From Bog-473 sp963743785 (GTDB lineage: Bacteria > Actinomycetota > Acidimicrobiia > Acidimicrobiales > RAAP-2): 64,000 nt of DNA. The DNA is taken from NCBI GenBank assembly GCA_963743785.1, contig CAVURD010000031.1, positions 1 through 64,000 on the forward strand, read 5' to 3'. Within the stretch, counting starts at the first letter, position 1. Every line of letters begins with the position of its first letter. The position numbers and the translations under genes were made by a program. Positions 9,920-18,469 of the stretch are shown here, piece by piece. The notes beneath the pieces were generated by a model. It saw only the letters and a list, made by a program, of their open reading frames with translations, made no database searches and was not told where the DNA came from.

Positions 9920-10239
9920 CGACCTCCTCTCGCACTAAAGACGACCCTTCTCCACCCTACGAGTCGAAGCTGCCGCACTCATGAAGGACGGCGTGGCCCT
10001 GCCTCGCGGGTCGACGGCCTCGGCCTCCGGCATCGCGCCCAGACCAGCGCGTCGCCGGGGGGATGCTCTGGGCTCCGATGCGCGATGCCCGGCCGTGCAT
10101 GGCTCAAAGGCGCGGGGCCGTGATGTTGAGCATCTGGGTACGCCCCGAGCTACCCGTTCTCGACTCTCGGTTCGCGCTACCGCACCAGGGTGAACGACTC
10201 AGTGAGCGCAGATGGCCGCCGTCTGATGGACTTGTTGAG
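9920..10239. other. intergenic, no gene seen
   Basis: About 320 bases between the divergent starts of the flavin monooxygenase and the MBL hydrolase. Open frames here are low-complexity and show no family motif. It presumably carries promoters for both genes; I could not place them with confidence. Confidence 0.5.
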
Positions 10240-11124
10240 ATGAGAGGCGACGGCGTAGCGGAGTCGGCGGAGTGGAGGGTAGGCCGCTTTCGAATCAGGA
10301 ATCTCGTGGAGACAGACGCAGGATCTGCCATTCAGGAGATCATCAGCGAGGCCAGACCCGACGTCATCGCTGGTATCGCGTGGCTGGCTCCGCACTTTGC
10401 AGACACGTCGGGAAATCTGAAGGGCGTGGTGCAGTCCTTCTTGGTTTCTGACGAAGTTCACCGGATTGTGATCGATACGTGCGTGGGAAATGACAAGCGC
10501 AGGGAGTCGCTCGAGGCGTTCGACAACCTTCAGACGGACTTCTTGGATCGGTTGATCCGGTTGGGTTGGGAGCCTGAGACGGTGACACACGTGGTGTGTA
10601 CGCACCTTCACTTTGATCACGTCGGATGGAACACCCAAAGAGTAGAGGACGAGTGGAAACCAACGTTCTCCAACGCTCGTTATGTGTTCTGCTCGCCGGA
10701 GTTCGACTACTGGCGAACGTTTCCCGAGAAGGAGATCGAGGCTCAGTGCGGCGGTTTTCGTGACTCGGTCCTACCGATCGTTGAGGCCGGGCTGGCGACG
10801 TACCTGGAGCCCCACGGCGCCATCGTTCCCGGAGTTACGTTCTTGCCCACGCCTGGCCACACTCCAGGACACTGCAGTGTGTCGATTGAATCAAATGACG
10901 AGCGAGGCGTTATTACGGGTGACGTCATACACCACCCGTGTCAAATTGCTCGTCCGACCTGGAGCACTCGGTCGGACTACGACCCGGACCTGGCGCGTGA
11001 AAGTCGGCAGCGGCTGCTCGCGTCGGTGGTTGGGACCGACACCGTCGTGATTGGGTCGCACTTCGCTCCTCCGACGGCTGGTCGAGTTCTGGAATCCGAA
11101 GGCGGCTTTGAACTCCGGTTATGA
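10240..11124 (+). CDS. MBL-fold metallo-hydrolase
   Basis: About 294 residues from the ATG at 10240. An in-frame upstream extension to 10063 is poorly conserved in character. The metallo-beta-lactamase motif HLHFDHVG (HxHxDH) is intact, followed by a metal-ligand His in PTPGHTPGH and the Asp in ITGDVIHHP, then a C-terminal IGSHFA. The overall layout (VIDTCVGNDK... WNT) resembles lactonase/AHL-lactonase-like MBL hydrolases. The substrate is not certain. It is followed by a strong hairpin at 11235-11271. Confidence 0.85.
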   Translation: MRGDGVAESAEWRVGRFRIRNLVETDAGSAIQEIISEARPDVIAGIAWLAPHFADTSGNLKGVVQSFLVSDEVHRIVIDTCVGNDKRRESLEAFDNLQTDFLDRLIRLGWEPETVTHVVCTHLHFDHVGWNTQRVEDEWKPTFSNARYVFCSPEFDYWRTFPEKEIEAQCGGFRDSVLPIVEAGLATYLEPHGAIVPGVTFLPTPGHTPGHCSVSIESNDERGVITGDVIHHPCQIARPTWSTRSDYDPDLARESRQRLLASVVGTDTVVIGSHFAPPTAGRVLESEGGFELRL

Positions 11125-11234
11125 AGTTCTGACGTGAGCTAGTACACATCCCAGAACGCCAGGCCGGTGTGGCACCGAAGGGTTTAGCCGCAAGTCAGGT
11201 TGGGCCAAGATGCAATCCTAGCTCCGAAAACGAA

Positions 11235-11271
11235 GGTAGGGCCGGGTCGGAATACCCGATCCAGCCCTACC
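11235..11271. terminator. stem-loop between convergent genes, probable bidirectional terminator
   Basis: An 8-bp perfect outer stem (GGTAGGGC at 11235-11242 with GCCCTACC at 11264-11271) encloses a 5-bp inner stem (CGGGT/ACCCG) with a 6-base loop. It lies between the stop of the MBL hydrolase (+) and the stop of the Flp pilin (-). No long T-run follows, so this would be a GC-rich actinobacterial-type terminator. Confidence 0.5.
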
Positions 11272-11359
11272 GTCAACCCCTTGGGGAGGGGGGGAATCTG
11301 CCCTCATGGGGATTCTCTAGCTGCTGGGCGACAGCGTCGCGGCAGCTCCCTCGTGCCGA

Positions 11360-11581
11360 TCAGCCCGCGTTGACGGAGTTGATGTTGGTGGCAGCACTGT
11401 TGAAGAGATTCTCGATGGAAGTACCGAGGAATGTGACGGCAACCACCGCAACAATCGCGATCAGGCCAACCAAAAGAGCGTACTCAACCATTGAAGCCCC
11501 TTGTTCCGATCGGGCCCTGTTCAGAATCGTGCTGTGAAGACTCCGAACGGTCAAGAATGCCTGCATGAACAATCCTGTCAT
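11360..11581 (-). CDS. Flp/Fap-type pilin (type IVb)
   Basis: 73 residues. The ATG at 11581 is preceded by a GGGGAA-type ribosome-binding site. The core EQGASMVEYALLVGLIAIVAVV is the Flp pilin signature: a prepilin-peptidase site before a Glu+5-bearing hydrophobic helix. A short soluble tail carries FNSAATNIN. Flp pilins are assembled by Tad secretion systems for adhesion or export; no tad genes are in the window, so this is an orphan pilin gene and the assembly machinery must be elsewhere. Confidence 0.88.
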   Translation of the reverse strand: MTGLFMQAFLTVRSLHSTILNRARSEQGASMVEYALLVGLIAIVAVVAVTFLGTSIENLFNSAATNINSVNAG

Positions 11582-11748
11582 CTGTTTTCCCCTTCGTCGC
11601 GCAAATATGTCGGACGTTTTCCGACACACCTACTGTCCACGTCTAGTTTCTTGGAAGCCGGCACCCGAATCCATAGGCTGTTAGGACCATTTGCGCGAGC
11701 GCATGTGCACACGGTGAACGGAAATCGGTAGTTCAAAATTGACCAGAC

Positions 11749-11880
11749 CCATCGCGCCGCCACCTCATGCCCACGGACAAGCACTTCGGCACTGTCAGCC
11801 GGTGTGCCCACCTTGGCGATCACAGGCTGGGGAGACAGCCAGACCACGGTGTCATTCGACTCTTGGATCAGGACGCCCAC
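11749..11880 (-). pseudogene. fragment of an aminoglycoside-phosphotransferase-like gene
   Basis: A 44-codon stretch encodes an N-terminal beta-hairpin with LIQESNDTVVWLSPQPVIAKV. It matches residues ~20-40 of the APH-like kinase at 18639 (LLQETNNTVVWLRPEPVVAKV) almost position for position. No catalytic His-Gly-Asp/Glu segment follows; downstream the reading changes to unrelated sequence. It therefore looks like a severed 5' end of a paralogue, 7 kb from the longer copy. Confidence 0.65.
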
Positions 11881-12072
11881 GTCGCTCCTAATGCCACCGA
11901 GACGGCCCGGTTCGGACGACTCTTCGGTCGAGAGCACTGGACGGGCCTTCAATAGCAGCCAAGGAGTTGCCCTGGGTGGGGTCCAAATACCCGTGCCCAA
12001 TACCTAATCAGCAGTGCCCGGGGTCGAATCTCTGGAAGACCCGATCGTCAGTATCGCTCCCGACACCTTTCG

Positions 12073-12729
12073 TCAGGACTCCCATGGAGCCGGACGGATT
12101 ACTCCCTCTGGCATCCAGGCTGACGTGGGATGGAGTGTTGGTTTCGGGCTGGATTCGGTCGTAATGCTCAATGACCACCGTTGCCCAAGCGCGTCGGCAA
12201 TCACGCGCACTTCTTCGAGGAGGTGAAGGACACCGGTGTCGACTTCAATGTCGTAGTGGACCCCAACATGAACCGACTCCGCCTGATGACGAGCGATGCC
12301 GGGTAGTCGAGTTCCACGCCGAGATTCCCGTTCGGCGGCGATCTCCGGAGCGCATCGCACTCCGACCCAACACACGTCTAATCCTTGGAGGGCGTTGTTC
12401 CATCGTTGTTGATCGACCAATCCATCCAGTGTCAGATCGTCGATCAGCACATCGACACCGCTGCGTGCAAGAGCGGCCACGGCGTGCTGGAATCCTTCGT
12501 AGAGCGGCGTGAAAAGTCGCCCCCGAGTGATGACGCCCTCGTGTACTGATAGTCCGTCAGGGTCATTGATCATCTCTGGGGGCAATGTCCAGATCAAGAG
12601 GTCGATGCCGAGGAGGAGCCAGGGCCAGGGCATTGCTGATTGGAGAGCCCGTCCAAGCGTCGTCTTACCCGCACTTGATCCGCCGTTGAGAATGGTGACT
12701 CGACCAGGCCGTTCAGCGCCTGGTGCCAT
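12073..12729 (-). CDS. chloramphenicol-phosphotransferase-like kinase
   Basis: 218 residues. The P-loop ILNGGSSAGKTTL near residue 15 is followed by LLGIDLLIWTLPPEM, where the Asp corresponds to the catalytic base of chloramphenicol 3-O-phosphotransferase. VDVLIDDLTL and WVGVRCAPEIAAERESRRG then resemble the CPT lid and arginine region. Members phosphorylate small alcohols; resistance is not implied, because many family members have unknown substrates. The last ~25 residues are untypical. Orphan gene. Confidence 0.8.
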   Translation of the reverse strand: MAPGAERPGRVTILNGGSSAGKTTLGRALQSAMPWPWLLLGIDLLIWTLPPEMINDPDGLSVHEGVITRGRLFTPLYEGFQHAVAALARSGVDVLIDDLTLDGLVDQQRWNNALQGLDVCWVGVRCAPEIAAERESRRGTRLPGIARHQAESVHVGVHYDIEVDTGVLHLLEEVRVIADALGQRWSLSITTESSPKPTLHPTSAWMPEGVIRPAPWES

Positions 12730-13035
12730 GGTCAGAACCGTAGCTTCTTGACTTGTCGGGCTCCACCGATCCGCGGTAAGGGGCGGGCCGGTCCTATGAG
12801 GCCGGAGTAGCTACCCTTGCTTGCCACGGTGAGTGGCGCCACAACTCCCGATCAAACCGCCCTGAGCGGATTCAAGCCGGAGACCAGCTGGCGTTGTCCA
12901 TCCGAGGCGTCTTGGCGTTCCGACTGCAGACCCCACTCGTTCGCCGTTGACGAAAGAATTCGGTGGGAGTCGCGCACGTCGCGCGCACAGATAGCGCCCA
13001 TGGGTTCTTCATAATCCCTGTTTAGAGAGGCTTAC
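12730..13035. other. intergenic, no gene seen
   Basis: About 300 bases between the CPT-like gene and the distal rnpB-derived repeat. No convincing open frame, RNA or repeat was recognised. Confidence 0.45.
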
Positions 13036-13064
13036 GACGGTGAGTCGGCCTGTAGGCGGGATTC
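13036..13064 (-). repeat. distal 29-bp copy of the rnpB 3' end (putative att site)
   Basis: 29 bases identical to 21555-21583, where they form the 3' end of rnpB including the P1 strand that reads GGTGAGTCGGCC on the plus strand. Both copies are in the same orientation and flanking bases differ at once on each side. A displaced exact copy of an RNA gene's 3' end is the classic footprint of site-specific integration; the DNA between the copies is treated here as a genomic island. Confidence 0.8.
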
Positions 13065-13202
13065 AGCTACGTGTCCGCCATGCACATACGCACGACCTCG
13101 TACAACCTCGCCACCTGGTCTTTTGCGTTGGCGCTCCCCATAATCCCTCAGGACGGCCGTAGGACATGGGTCCCAAATGGGTCCCGGCATTACCCTCGCC
13201 AC

Positions 13203-13382
13203 ATGACAAACGAAGAGCGGATCCATGAGGTCGAGGACGCCGTCATCCTCCTGACAAATATCTTGGAGGAAAAGAGCGGGCCTTTCGTCAGGGACGTAAA
13301 CCCAAGCGTCTCGGGCTCAGGAGCACTGATTCACCTGTGGATGGCGTCGGTCAAAACGCGTCGGGCAAGTGAGCAGGCGTAA
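13203..13382 (+). CDS. small hypothetical protein
   Basis: 59 residues from the ATG at 13203. The start MTNEERIHEVEDAVILLTNI looks like a charged helix with coiled-coil heptads, unlike random GC-rich frames. No ribosome-binding site is obvious and no family is recognised. It lies just inside the left edge of the putative island. Confidence 0.3.
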   Translation: MTNEERIHEVEDAVILLTNILEEKSGPFVRDVNPSVSGSGALIHLWMASVKTRRASEQA

Positions 13383-13402
13383 CTACGCCATCGCTCCGTG
13401 GT

Positions 13403-13585
13403 GTCGTCGCTCTCGCTCCGACGTTCCGCCCCAAATCCCATCGCGTCGCTCTCGGCCCAGGCGTAGTCGAGACATTCCGTCTGGACCGTGCCCGTTGAGC
13501 AGATGGCGCGGGCCGCTGCCGCGGTCTGCCCCTTGGTCGGAAAGAAGACCTTGATGGGTTGACCGGCACCAGCCGCTAGTTCCCA
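13403..13585 (-). pseudogene. degenerate WhiB-like gene, iron-sulfur cysteines lost
   Basis: The translated segment keeps the WhiB order: W-x(3)-A, KVFFPTKGQTA, ARAICSTGTVQTECLDYAW and GAERRSE. WhiB proteins bind a [4Fe-4S] cluster through four Cys. Here the first Cys (normally in ACRG) is replaced in an AGAG context and the third (normally C-PV) is Gly in STGTV, leaving two. The G-[IV]-W-G-G turn before ERR is missing. No good start precedes it. The intact WhiB genes at 42849 and 47461 show what is missing. Confidence 0.6.
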
Positions 13586-13837
13586 TCCACCCGGGCCGAC
13601 GCAGGAGCTCTTCGAACGAAGGAGCCGCTCATCGGATCCGGGTTCATCAGCCGCCCCATTACTGCTGTCGCCGGATCTGGCGCGGCGCAAGATCACGAAT
13701 GAGTAACGAGCGGGTGGGTCACCGTTGACAGCAGCGGCGCCAGGGTCAGAGCAGGATCTCCACCAACTCCCCATCGACATGGCCGAAGGCGCGATTGCAA
13801 AGCGGACACCGCCAGAGTCCCAGGCGTTCATCGGCAT

Positions 13838-14659
13838 TTGTGGGATCGACCCAGGACTCGTCCGACCTTGTCATGGTGGTCAAGTCAATGAGGCATCTCA
13901 CAATGTCAACCATCGCTCCTATTGTCCACCCGGATTCGGTTCCTGTATACCTGCGATCGGTGAGCGTGCATTCGATCCAGGACGGCACCACCCAGCTCGG
14001 GATCGTCAGCCGGGTCAGGGGGTAGAGGGCAAAACGTACTTCGCCGTGCCCTTCTTCTGGACTCGGTCCGAGGGTTGTGAATGAAGGGCACACAAGTCGC
14101 CGCCCTCTTTGTCAACGGTCCACCGGTGCGCCACCAACAACAGCCCAACCGCTTCTTGGAATGCTCCGGCTGATAGGGGCGGCCGAGCTTGACCATGGAC
14201 AAGGGTCATCTCACAGTCAGGGAAATCACAGGAGATTTTGAAGAACGACACGCTCACGAGGGTCAAACCCTCCACTACCCACCGACGTTCTTAGGCCGAG
14301 CGTGAACTCCGTCGCCGAGCTCGAGGCCAAGGAATTACACTTTATACCCATTCCGAATCGAGGTGAACGCCTCCCACCAACGCGGACAGGGCGGGGACAG
14401 AGGCTGCTTACCATCCGCAGCGGGGTTCACTCTGACCCTCGGGGCGGCCACTCAGCTGCATCCCAGGCCACTTCGGCGAGTCAGAGTGGGCCTCGCCATG
14501 TAGTGGGTACCTTCGAGCCGTGGTACGGACCGGATCTATGACGGTACTGACGATCAGGTCAACGATGTTGGCGAGCCGCCAGCAGGGCAGGGACCTGATC
14601 GTAAAGTTCCTGTACATTGGTGAGTACTACCGCAGCTTTACCTCCTAGGGGGTGAGACC
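13838..14659. other. long gap without a confident gene
   Basis: About 820 bases in the island. A minus-strand frame (13746-14093) ends with a CPLC dipeptide-pair motif in an 'LWRCPLCNRAFGH' context that could be a zinc-ribbon remnant, but it lacks a start context and a partner pair. Nothing else is supported. Immediately before 14660 lies a good ribosome-binding site for the cupin gene. Confidence 0.4.
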
Positions 14660-15205
14660 ATGGCCGTAACGGACGAGCTGGTGGCCGGGTGCATCGATGC
14701 CATCGTCGAGCAAGACCCCCGCGGGGCTGTGCGAGAGGTTCTCAGACAGGCTCTGGCGAGCCAAAAGCTTGGGGACGCCTTCAGCAATCCAACTGCGGGA
14801 TTGAATGTGCTCTACAGTGCTCCTGACCTGACGGTCATCAACGTGGTCTGGCCGCCGCTGTTCTCGCTCTATCCCCATGACCACCGCATGTGGGCTGCCA
14901 TCTGCATCTATAGGGGACGTGAAGACAACGCGTTTTACCGCCGGCGCGGCGATTCGATCGTCTGCTCGGGCGGCAAGGAACTATTGGACGGCGACGTGCA
15001 GCTGCTTGGAGATGACGTGATTCACGCAGTCCAAAACCCCGCGCGCTCGTACACCGGAGCGATCCACGTCTACGGGGGCGACTTCATCGCCAAGCCTCGA
15101 AGCCAGTGGGATGCCGATACGCTCGAGGAACACCCCTACGACCTTGAGTCCGTTCGCCAAGAGTTCGACCTGGCGGACAAGCGATTCAAAGCCATACGAG
15201 ATTGA
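14660..15205 (+). CDS. cupin-fold protein, cysteine-dioxygenase-like
   Basis: 181 residues; ATG at 14660 with TAGGGGGTGAG upstream. The central region PPLFSLYPHDHRMWAAICIYRGREDN carries an H-x-H pair and Glu, followed by GDDVIHAVQNP and IHVYGGDF. This is the metal-ligand pattern of the double-stranded beta-helix family of predicted metal-dependent enzymes (COG5553-like, related to cysteine dioxygenase). Substrate unknown. Best-preserved gene at this end of the island. Confidence 0.8.
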   Translation: MAVTDELVAGCIDAIVEQDPRGAVREVLRQALASQKLGDAFSNPTAGLNVLYSAPDLTVINVVWPPLFSLYPHDHRMWAAICIYRGREDNAFYRRRGDSIVCSGGKELLDGDVQLLGDDVIHAVQNPARSYTGAIHVYGGDFIAKPRSQWDADTLEEHPYDLESVRQEFDLADKRFKAIRD

Positions 15206-15538
15206 CTCAGGGCACCTCGCGACCGAACCTTGCGTCATGGGCGCAGGGTGAATAGTCAGGCCGTGAACACCTACCGGATCCTACGACGGGACCGACGAGA
15301 ACGGGATCGTCGGCACGGTGGCACCGGCCGCTATTCGCACAAGAGGGTCGGTGCTGGCCCACAGCTCCGAGAACCCGGTTACCCATGGGACGCACTGCAT
15401 GGGGCAGGTCGAGTGGGTCGGGCGGTGGAAGTTCTTGACGGGCTGGACGACCGTGGTCGTGCGAGCGGCACGCTAACGAAAACTGCCGTGGGCCACGCGG
15501 GATGAGGTTTAGCTAGCCGGCTTCTCCAGTTTTGGCGT
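15206..15538. other. intergenic, no gene seen
   Basis: About 330 bases between the convergent cupin and secreted-protein genes. No motif, hairpin with T-run or RNA was recognised. Confidence 0.45.
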
Positions 15539-16234
15539 CTATTGGTTCTGCCCACAATAGAGTGCGACCTGAGGAGCGGGTCCGTTCCCGTTGCCCTTTA
15601 ATCCAGCAGCGCTGTTGTCCGTTATGGCGGTTTGGGCCATATTTATGGTTGCATTGGCTTTGGATTTGATTGAGGCGGGCAACCCGGAGACTTCGGTAGC
15701 GAGCTGGGCGATTTGAGTCTTGTTGGCTTCCAGGGCCGCCAGGGCCGCAGCAGGAGTACCGGCGTTTCCGACTGCTTGGAATATCGGTAGGAAGGTTGTG
15801 CAGAAGCTGCTTCCCTTGCCGGTTGCGAAGTATTTCGGCAGCGGGTTGCCGCTGCCGTCAACTCCGCAATACGTGTCGATATCCCCACCGGAAGGGGTGT
15901 TGTTGAGGGCGTTCACGTTTCCGGAAGCAATCGCCGCCTGTGCGGCGGTAAGGATTTGGCGTGCGTCGGTGCCAACCGTCCCAGGGGGCAGGTTCTTTAA
16001 CATGGCGGAGAGGGCGGCCTTGTTCTGCTTGAGCACCGTCAAGAACCCAGCGGCCGAGTTAACGTTTGCGCTGGCCTTGTCGATCTTGAGGTTTCCCGCG
16101 CAGAAGGCTGACTTGTGAGCCCCAGCGGTTGTCGCCGCAGTCGCCGAGCTGCTGCCACTAGCGGCGGTCGAGCCCGCGGCAAGCCCGATCGTCAGAGCCA
16201 GGGCTCCACAGAGAGTTGCTCCTAGCTTCCTCAT
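15539..16234 (-). CDS. secreted protein with two tandem cysteine-framed helical repeats
   Basis: 231 residues, ATG at 16234. A signal peptide (RKLGATLCGALALTIGLAAG) leads to two homologous units, about residues 44-123 and 144-229. Each unit opens with FC, contains an N-K-x(3)-L-x(2)-hydrophobic helix, an L-P segment and an A-Q-x-A-I helix, and closes with YCG. The two Cys per unit could form a disulfide that closes a helical bundle. No family recognised. The gene has visibly lower GC than its neighbours. Function unknown; probably extracellular. Confidence 0.72.
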   Translation of the reverse strand: MRKLGATLCGALALTIGLAAGSTAASGSSSATAATTAGAHKSAFCAGNLKIDKASANVNSAAGFLTVLKQNKAALSAMLKNLPPGTVGTDARQILTAAQAAIASGNVNALNNTPSGGDIDTYCGVDGSGNPLPKYFATGKGSSFCTTFLPIFQAVGNAGTPAAALAALEANKTQIAQLATEVSGLPASIKSKANATINMAQTAITDNSAAGLKGNGNGPAPQVALYCGQNQ

Positions 16235-16298
16235 CTGACCCCCCCCGTCATATCCAAACTGATCCGCAACGGGAGCAACTGTAGGTGCGCTTCGAAGT

Positions 16299-16547
16299 TC
16301 AGTTCACTAGATATTGAAGTCTGGAAACCTCATGCTCGGGACACAGCCCTAGCGCCGATCCCGGGTCCGGCGGTGCCTCGCCCGCTTGCGTCTCTTCGTG
16401 GTCGTCATACACATCGGCCCAACAACCGGTGTAATCGGCCCACGCGCACTCGTTGCAGATGTAGACGTTGCCCGGTCCCGCGACGAGCTTCTCCACGTCG
16501 TCTTGCGACTTGCCGCCGCAGAACGAGCATTTCACCCGAGAGTCCAC
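16299..16547 (-). CDS. stand-alone ClpX-type C4 zinc-finger protein
   Basis: About 82 residues from GTG 16547 (GTG 16535 is the alternative). VKCSFCGGKSQDDVEKLVAGPGNVYICNEC is the N-terminal zinc-binding domain of the ClpX unfoldase (C-x2-C...C-x2-C), but no AAA+ domain follows. An acidic tail ends at SRLQYLVN. Isolated ClpX-ZBD proteins exist in Actinobacteria with unassigned roles; they could dimerise or act as substrate adaptors. It lies within the island. Confidence 0.75.
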   Translation of the reverse strand: MDSRVKCSFCGGKSQDDVEKLVAGPGNVYICNECAWADYTGCWADVYDDHEETQAGEAPPDPGSALGLCPEHEVSRLQYLVN

Positions 16548-16587
16548 TCGGGGAGATCGTAGTTCCCTCGGACCTCGGCCTAAGGAC

Positions 16588-16818
16588 TCACCAGTCGCCC
16601 AACACGCACACATCGAGGGGGTATCCTCCCTCGATCTTGACAGGGCGCTTACCCTCCTCGCTCACAACGCGGTCCCACCGAGTCCTACACGTTCCGCAGC
16701 GGCCCTCCGCAACGATGGCGTGCGGATGTCGGTAGCCCGCCACGGCTAACCGGTAGCGGCTCACCCCTCGTCGCGTCCGAGTTCTGTGAGGTGCAACCAA
16801 GACGCAACGAGTCTGCAC
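16588..16818 (-). CDS. small protein with CxxC motif
   Basis: 76 residues; the second half reads GRCGTCRTRWDRVV...GYPLDVCVLGDW, a possible half zinc site (C-x2-C plus a later Cys). It ends 40 bases upstream of the ClpX-type zinc-finger gene on the same strand, so the two may be transcribed together. No family recognised and start uncertain. Confidence 0.35.
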   Translation of the reverse strand: MQTRCVLVAPHRTRTRRGVSRYRLAVAGYRHPHAIVAEGRCGTCRTRWDRVVSEEGKRPVKIEGGYPLDVCVLGDW

Positions 16819-17069
16819 CTTGGGGGCGCCATGATTGCTGCCACATCACGAACTTCGGTGTGGTCGTTCTGAGCGGGGCAACTACATCGCAGGTCGTGTC
16901 GCCAATGAGAATGGAGTAACGGAATGGGAGGGCTTCGGCCCTCTCGTTCCGCGTCCGGGGCTGATCTGGCCTAGCCCCAGTACCGGCCGATATGGGACAA
17001 GAACCGAAGGGAATACCGACGAATCTTCGGGCACCCCCAATCGCGGGGCGTCGGCGTGTCTCGGGCCCC

Positions 17070-17615
17070 GACGGCGAACATCCGCCACTCGTCGGGCACG
17101 CCCTTCGAGACGTGGGTGCCCTCGGACGTCGTGATTTCCGAACCGACGAGGTGGACTTCACGAGCTCGGACACCAACACCTGTCCCGGAGCAGCCAGATC
17201 ACAGATCCGCTGGGCGATGTTGACAGCTGAACTCTGCATTGCAACTTTGGAGCCGAACTCCACATGTGATCGGACCGCCTCCCGGAAGTCCTGGTCGTCG
17301 GCAAGGTCTGCCGCGTCCATCGCTGTCACATACAACTCCACGAACCTTTGTCGCTGCTCTTCGGTGATCTGAAGGTGTCGGTGGACAGCAATCAAATGGG
17401 CGAACCCGAGCTCTCGGGTGAAGCGGTCGGGACCTCCGAAGGATTCGGCGGTGAAAGCGGTCGACATGCTCGGGCCGGCCCGCTCCGAAAAGTGGCTGGA
17501 GCAGCGGATCCTTGAGGACGCTGCTGTAGAAGATGTCTTCGAGGCGATGGAGCACGTCCGCGCCACCTGCGAATTCGTAGGAGGGATGACATTTTGCAAT
17601 CGTACCGGCGACCAT
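17070..17615 (-). pseudogene. truncated haemoglobin fused to the C-terminal tail of a class III cyclase, frameshifted
   Basis: Reading down the minus strand, 17615-17453 encodes a group II truncated haemoglobin N-terminus (FAGGADVLHRLEDIFYSSVL, PLFG). The frame shifts near 17452 and continues as AESFGGPDRF, LIAVHRHLQITEEQRQRFV and HVEFGSKVAMQSS, matching the intact globin at 32937. Without a gap it then reads AVNIAQRICDLAAPGQVLVSELV, which is a class III nucleotide-cyclase core. A second shift leads to SKGVPDEWRMFAV, the usual cyclase C-terminus. So two gene ends are joined and both frames are broken. Confidence 0.65.
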
Positions 17616-17713
17616 CTGTCGGCCCAACAGCGGGCAGCCCTGAAGTGCGAACTGTCGCCCCGAGCCGGCGTGGTGGGATACCAAAGACTGCACCTTGCAA
17701 CTTCGGCGAGGGT

Positions 17714-18469
17714 TCAGGGACTGACTCCAGCGAGAATCTCAGCGAACATGGGAGGCGATGTCACGGGGAGGAGGTGGCCCGAGTCGGCCCGGATGACCGC
17801 CAAGGGCGGTGGGAGCCGCTGTGCCATCTCTTCCTGCGTGCCTGGCGGAACTGGGCGGTCCCGCTCATTGAGTACGTAGGTGATCGGAACGCCGGAGACT
17901 TCGGACCAATAGACAGGCTGGAAGTAGTGGTACACCGTGTCCTCCACACAGCGAACGGGGTCAACGACAAACGCCAATGTGTCGTCGTCAAGCGGGTCGC
18001 CCCCGTATGCCCGGCGGAATGACTCGGGATCCTCAGGAGGCCCGGGCAGCGTGATCGTTCGTCCACCGCTCTCAGCAGCGGCGAGAGCCAGAATCAAGCC
18101 CTCACGGTGGCGCTCCTTCATGCAATCGATCCCGCAACCTGCCTCGGCTGGGACAAGTGCGGCGTTCAAGAGAACGGAATGAACGCGACCTTTGAGAGCG
18201 GCGATGACGCCCGGCACAACCAGGCCACCTGACGAGTGCGCAACAAGCACGATCGGCCCGCTACCGGCTTCTGACTCAATGTCAGCCACGACTGACGCAA
18301 CCTCGACCGCAAGCGAGAGTGAGGCCAGATCGGCTGGCCTGTCAGCCCGGCCAGGCAGGTTGACAGCGAGTGTCTCTTGATCGAGCAGCGGAATCAGCCG
18401 ATCCCAAAAGCGGGCGGTCGTACCGCCCCCGTGTATGAGTACGACCGTCAAGGTTGAGCACCGCCCCAT
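17714..18469 (-). CDS. alpha/beta-fold hydrolase
   Basis: About 251 residues from the ATG at 18469; an earlier in-frame ATG at 18505 adds a non-conserved leader. The oxyanion segment VVLIHGGGTTARFWDRL, the nucleophile elbow VAHSSGG, the acid in VLNERDRPV and the base in ADSGHLLPV form a complete catalytic triad. It resembles the esterase/haloalkane-dehalogenase-like branch that includes MenH-type and methylesterase-type hydrolases. Substrate unknown. Island gene, divergent from the APH-like kinase. Confidence 0.85.
   Translation of the reverse strand: MGRCSTLTVVLIHGGGTTARFWDRLIPLLDQETLAVNLPGRADRPADLASLSLAVEVASVVADIESEAGSGPIVLVAHSSGGLVVPGVIAALKGRVHSVLLNAALVPAEAGCGIDCMKERHREGLILALAAAESGGRTITLPGPPEDPESFRRAYGGDPLDDDTLAFVVDPVRCVEDTVYHYFQPVYWSEVSGVPITYVLNERDRPVPPGTQEEMAQRLPPPLAVIRADSGHLLPVTSPPMFAEILAGVSP

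Noticed and set aside
12014..12050. GGGGTCGAATCTC resembling a T-arm beside the island
   Set aside because: No matching acceptor or anticodon stems; a tRNA attachment site is not supported here.
12073..12729. Acquired chloramphenicol resistance
   Set aside because: The fold matches the phosphotransferase family, but most members have other or unknown substrates and no resistance context is present.
13746..14093. Minus-strand ORF with a CPLC motif
   Set aside because: Only one Cys pair, no start context, and it overlaps sequence without coding character; kept only as a note in the gap entry.
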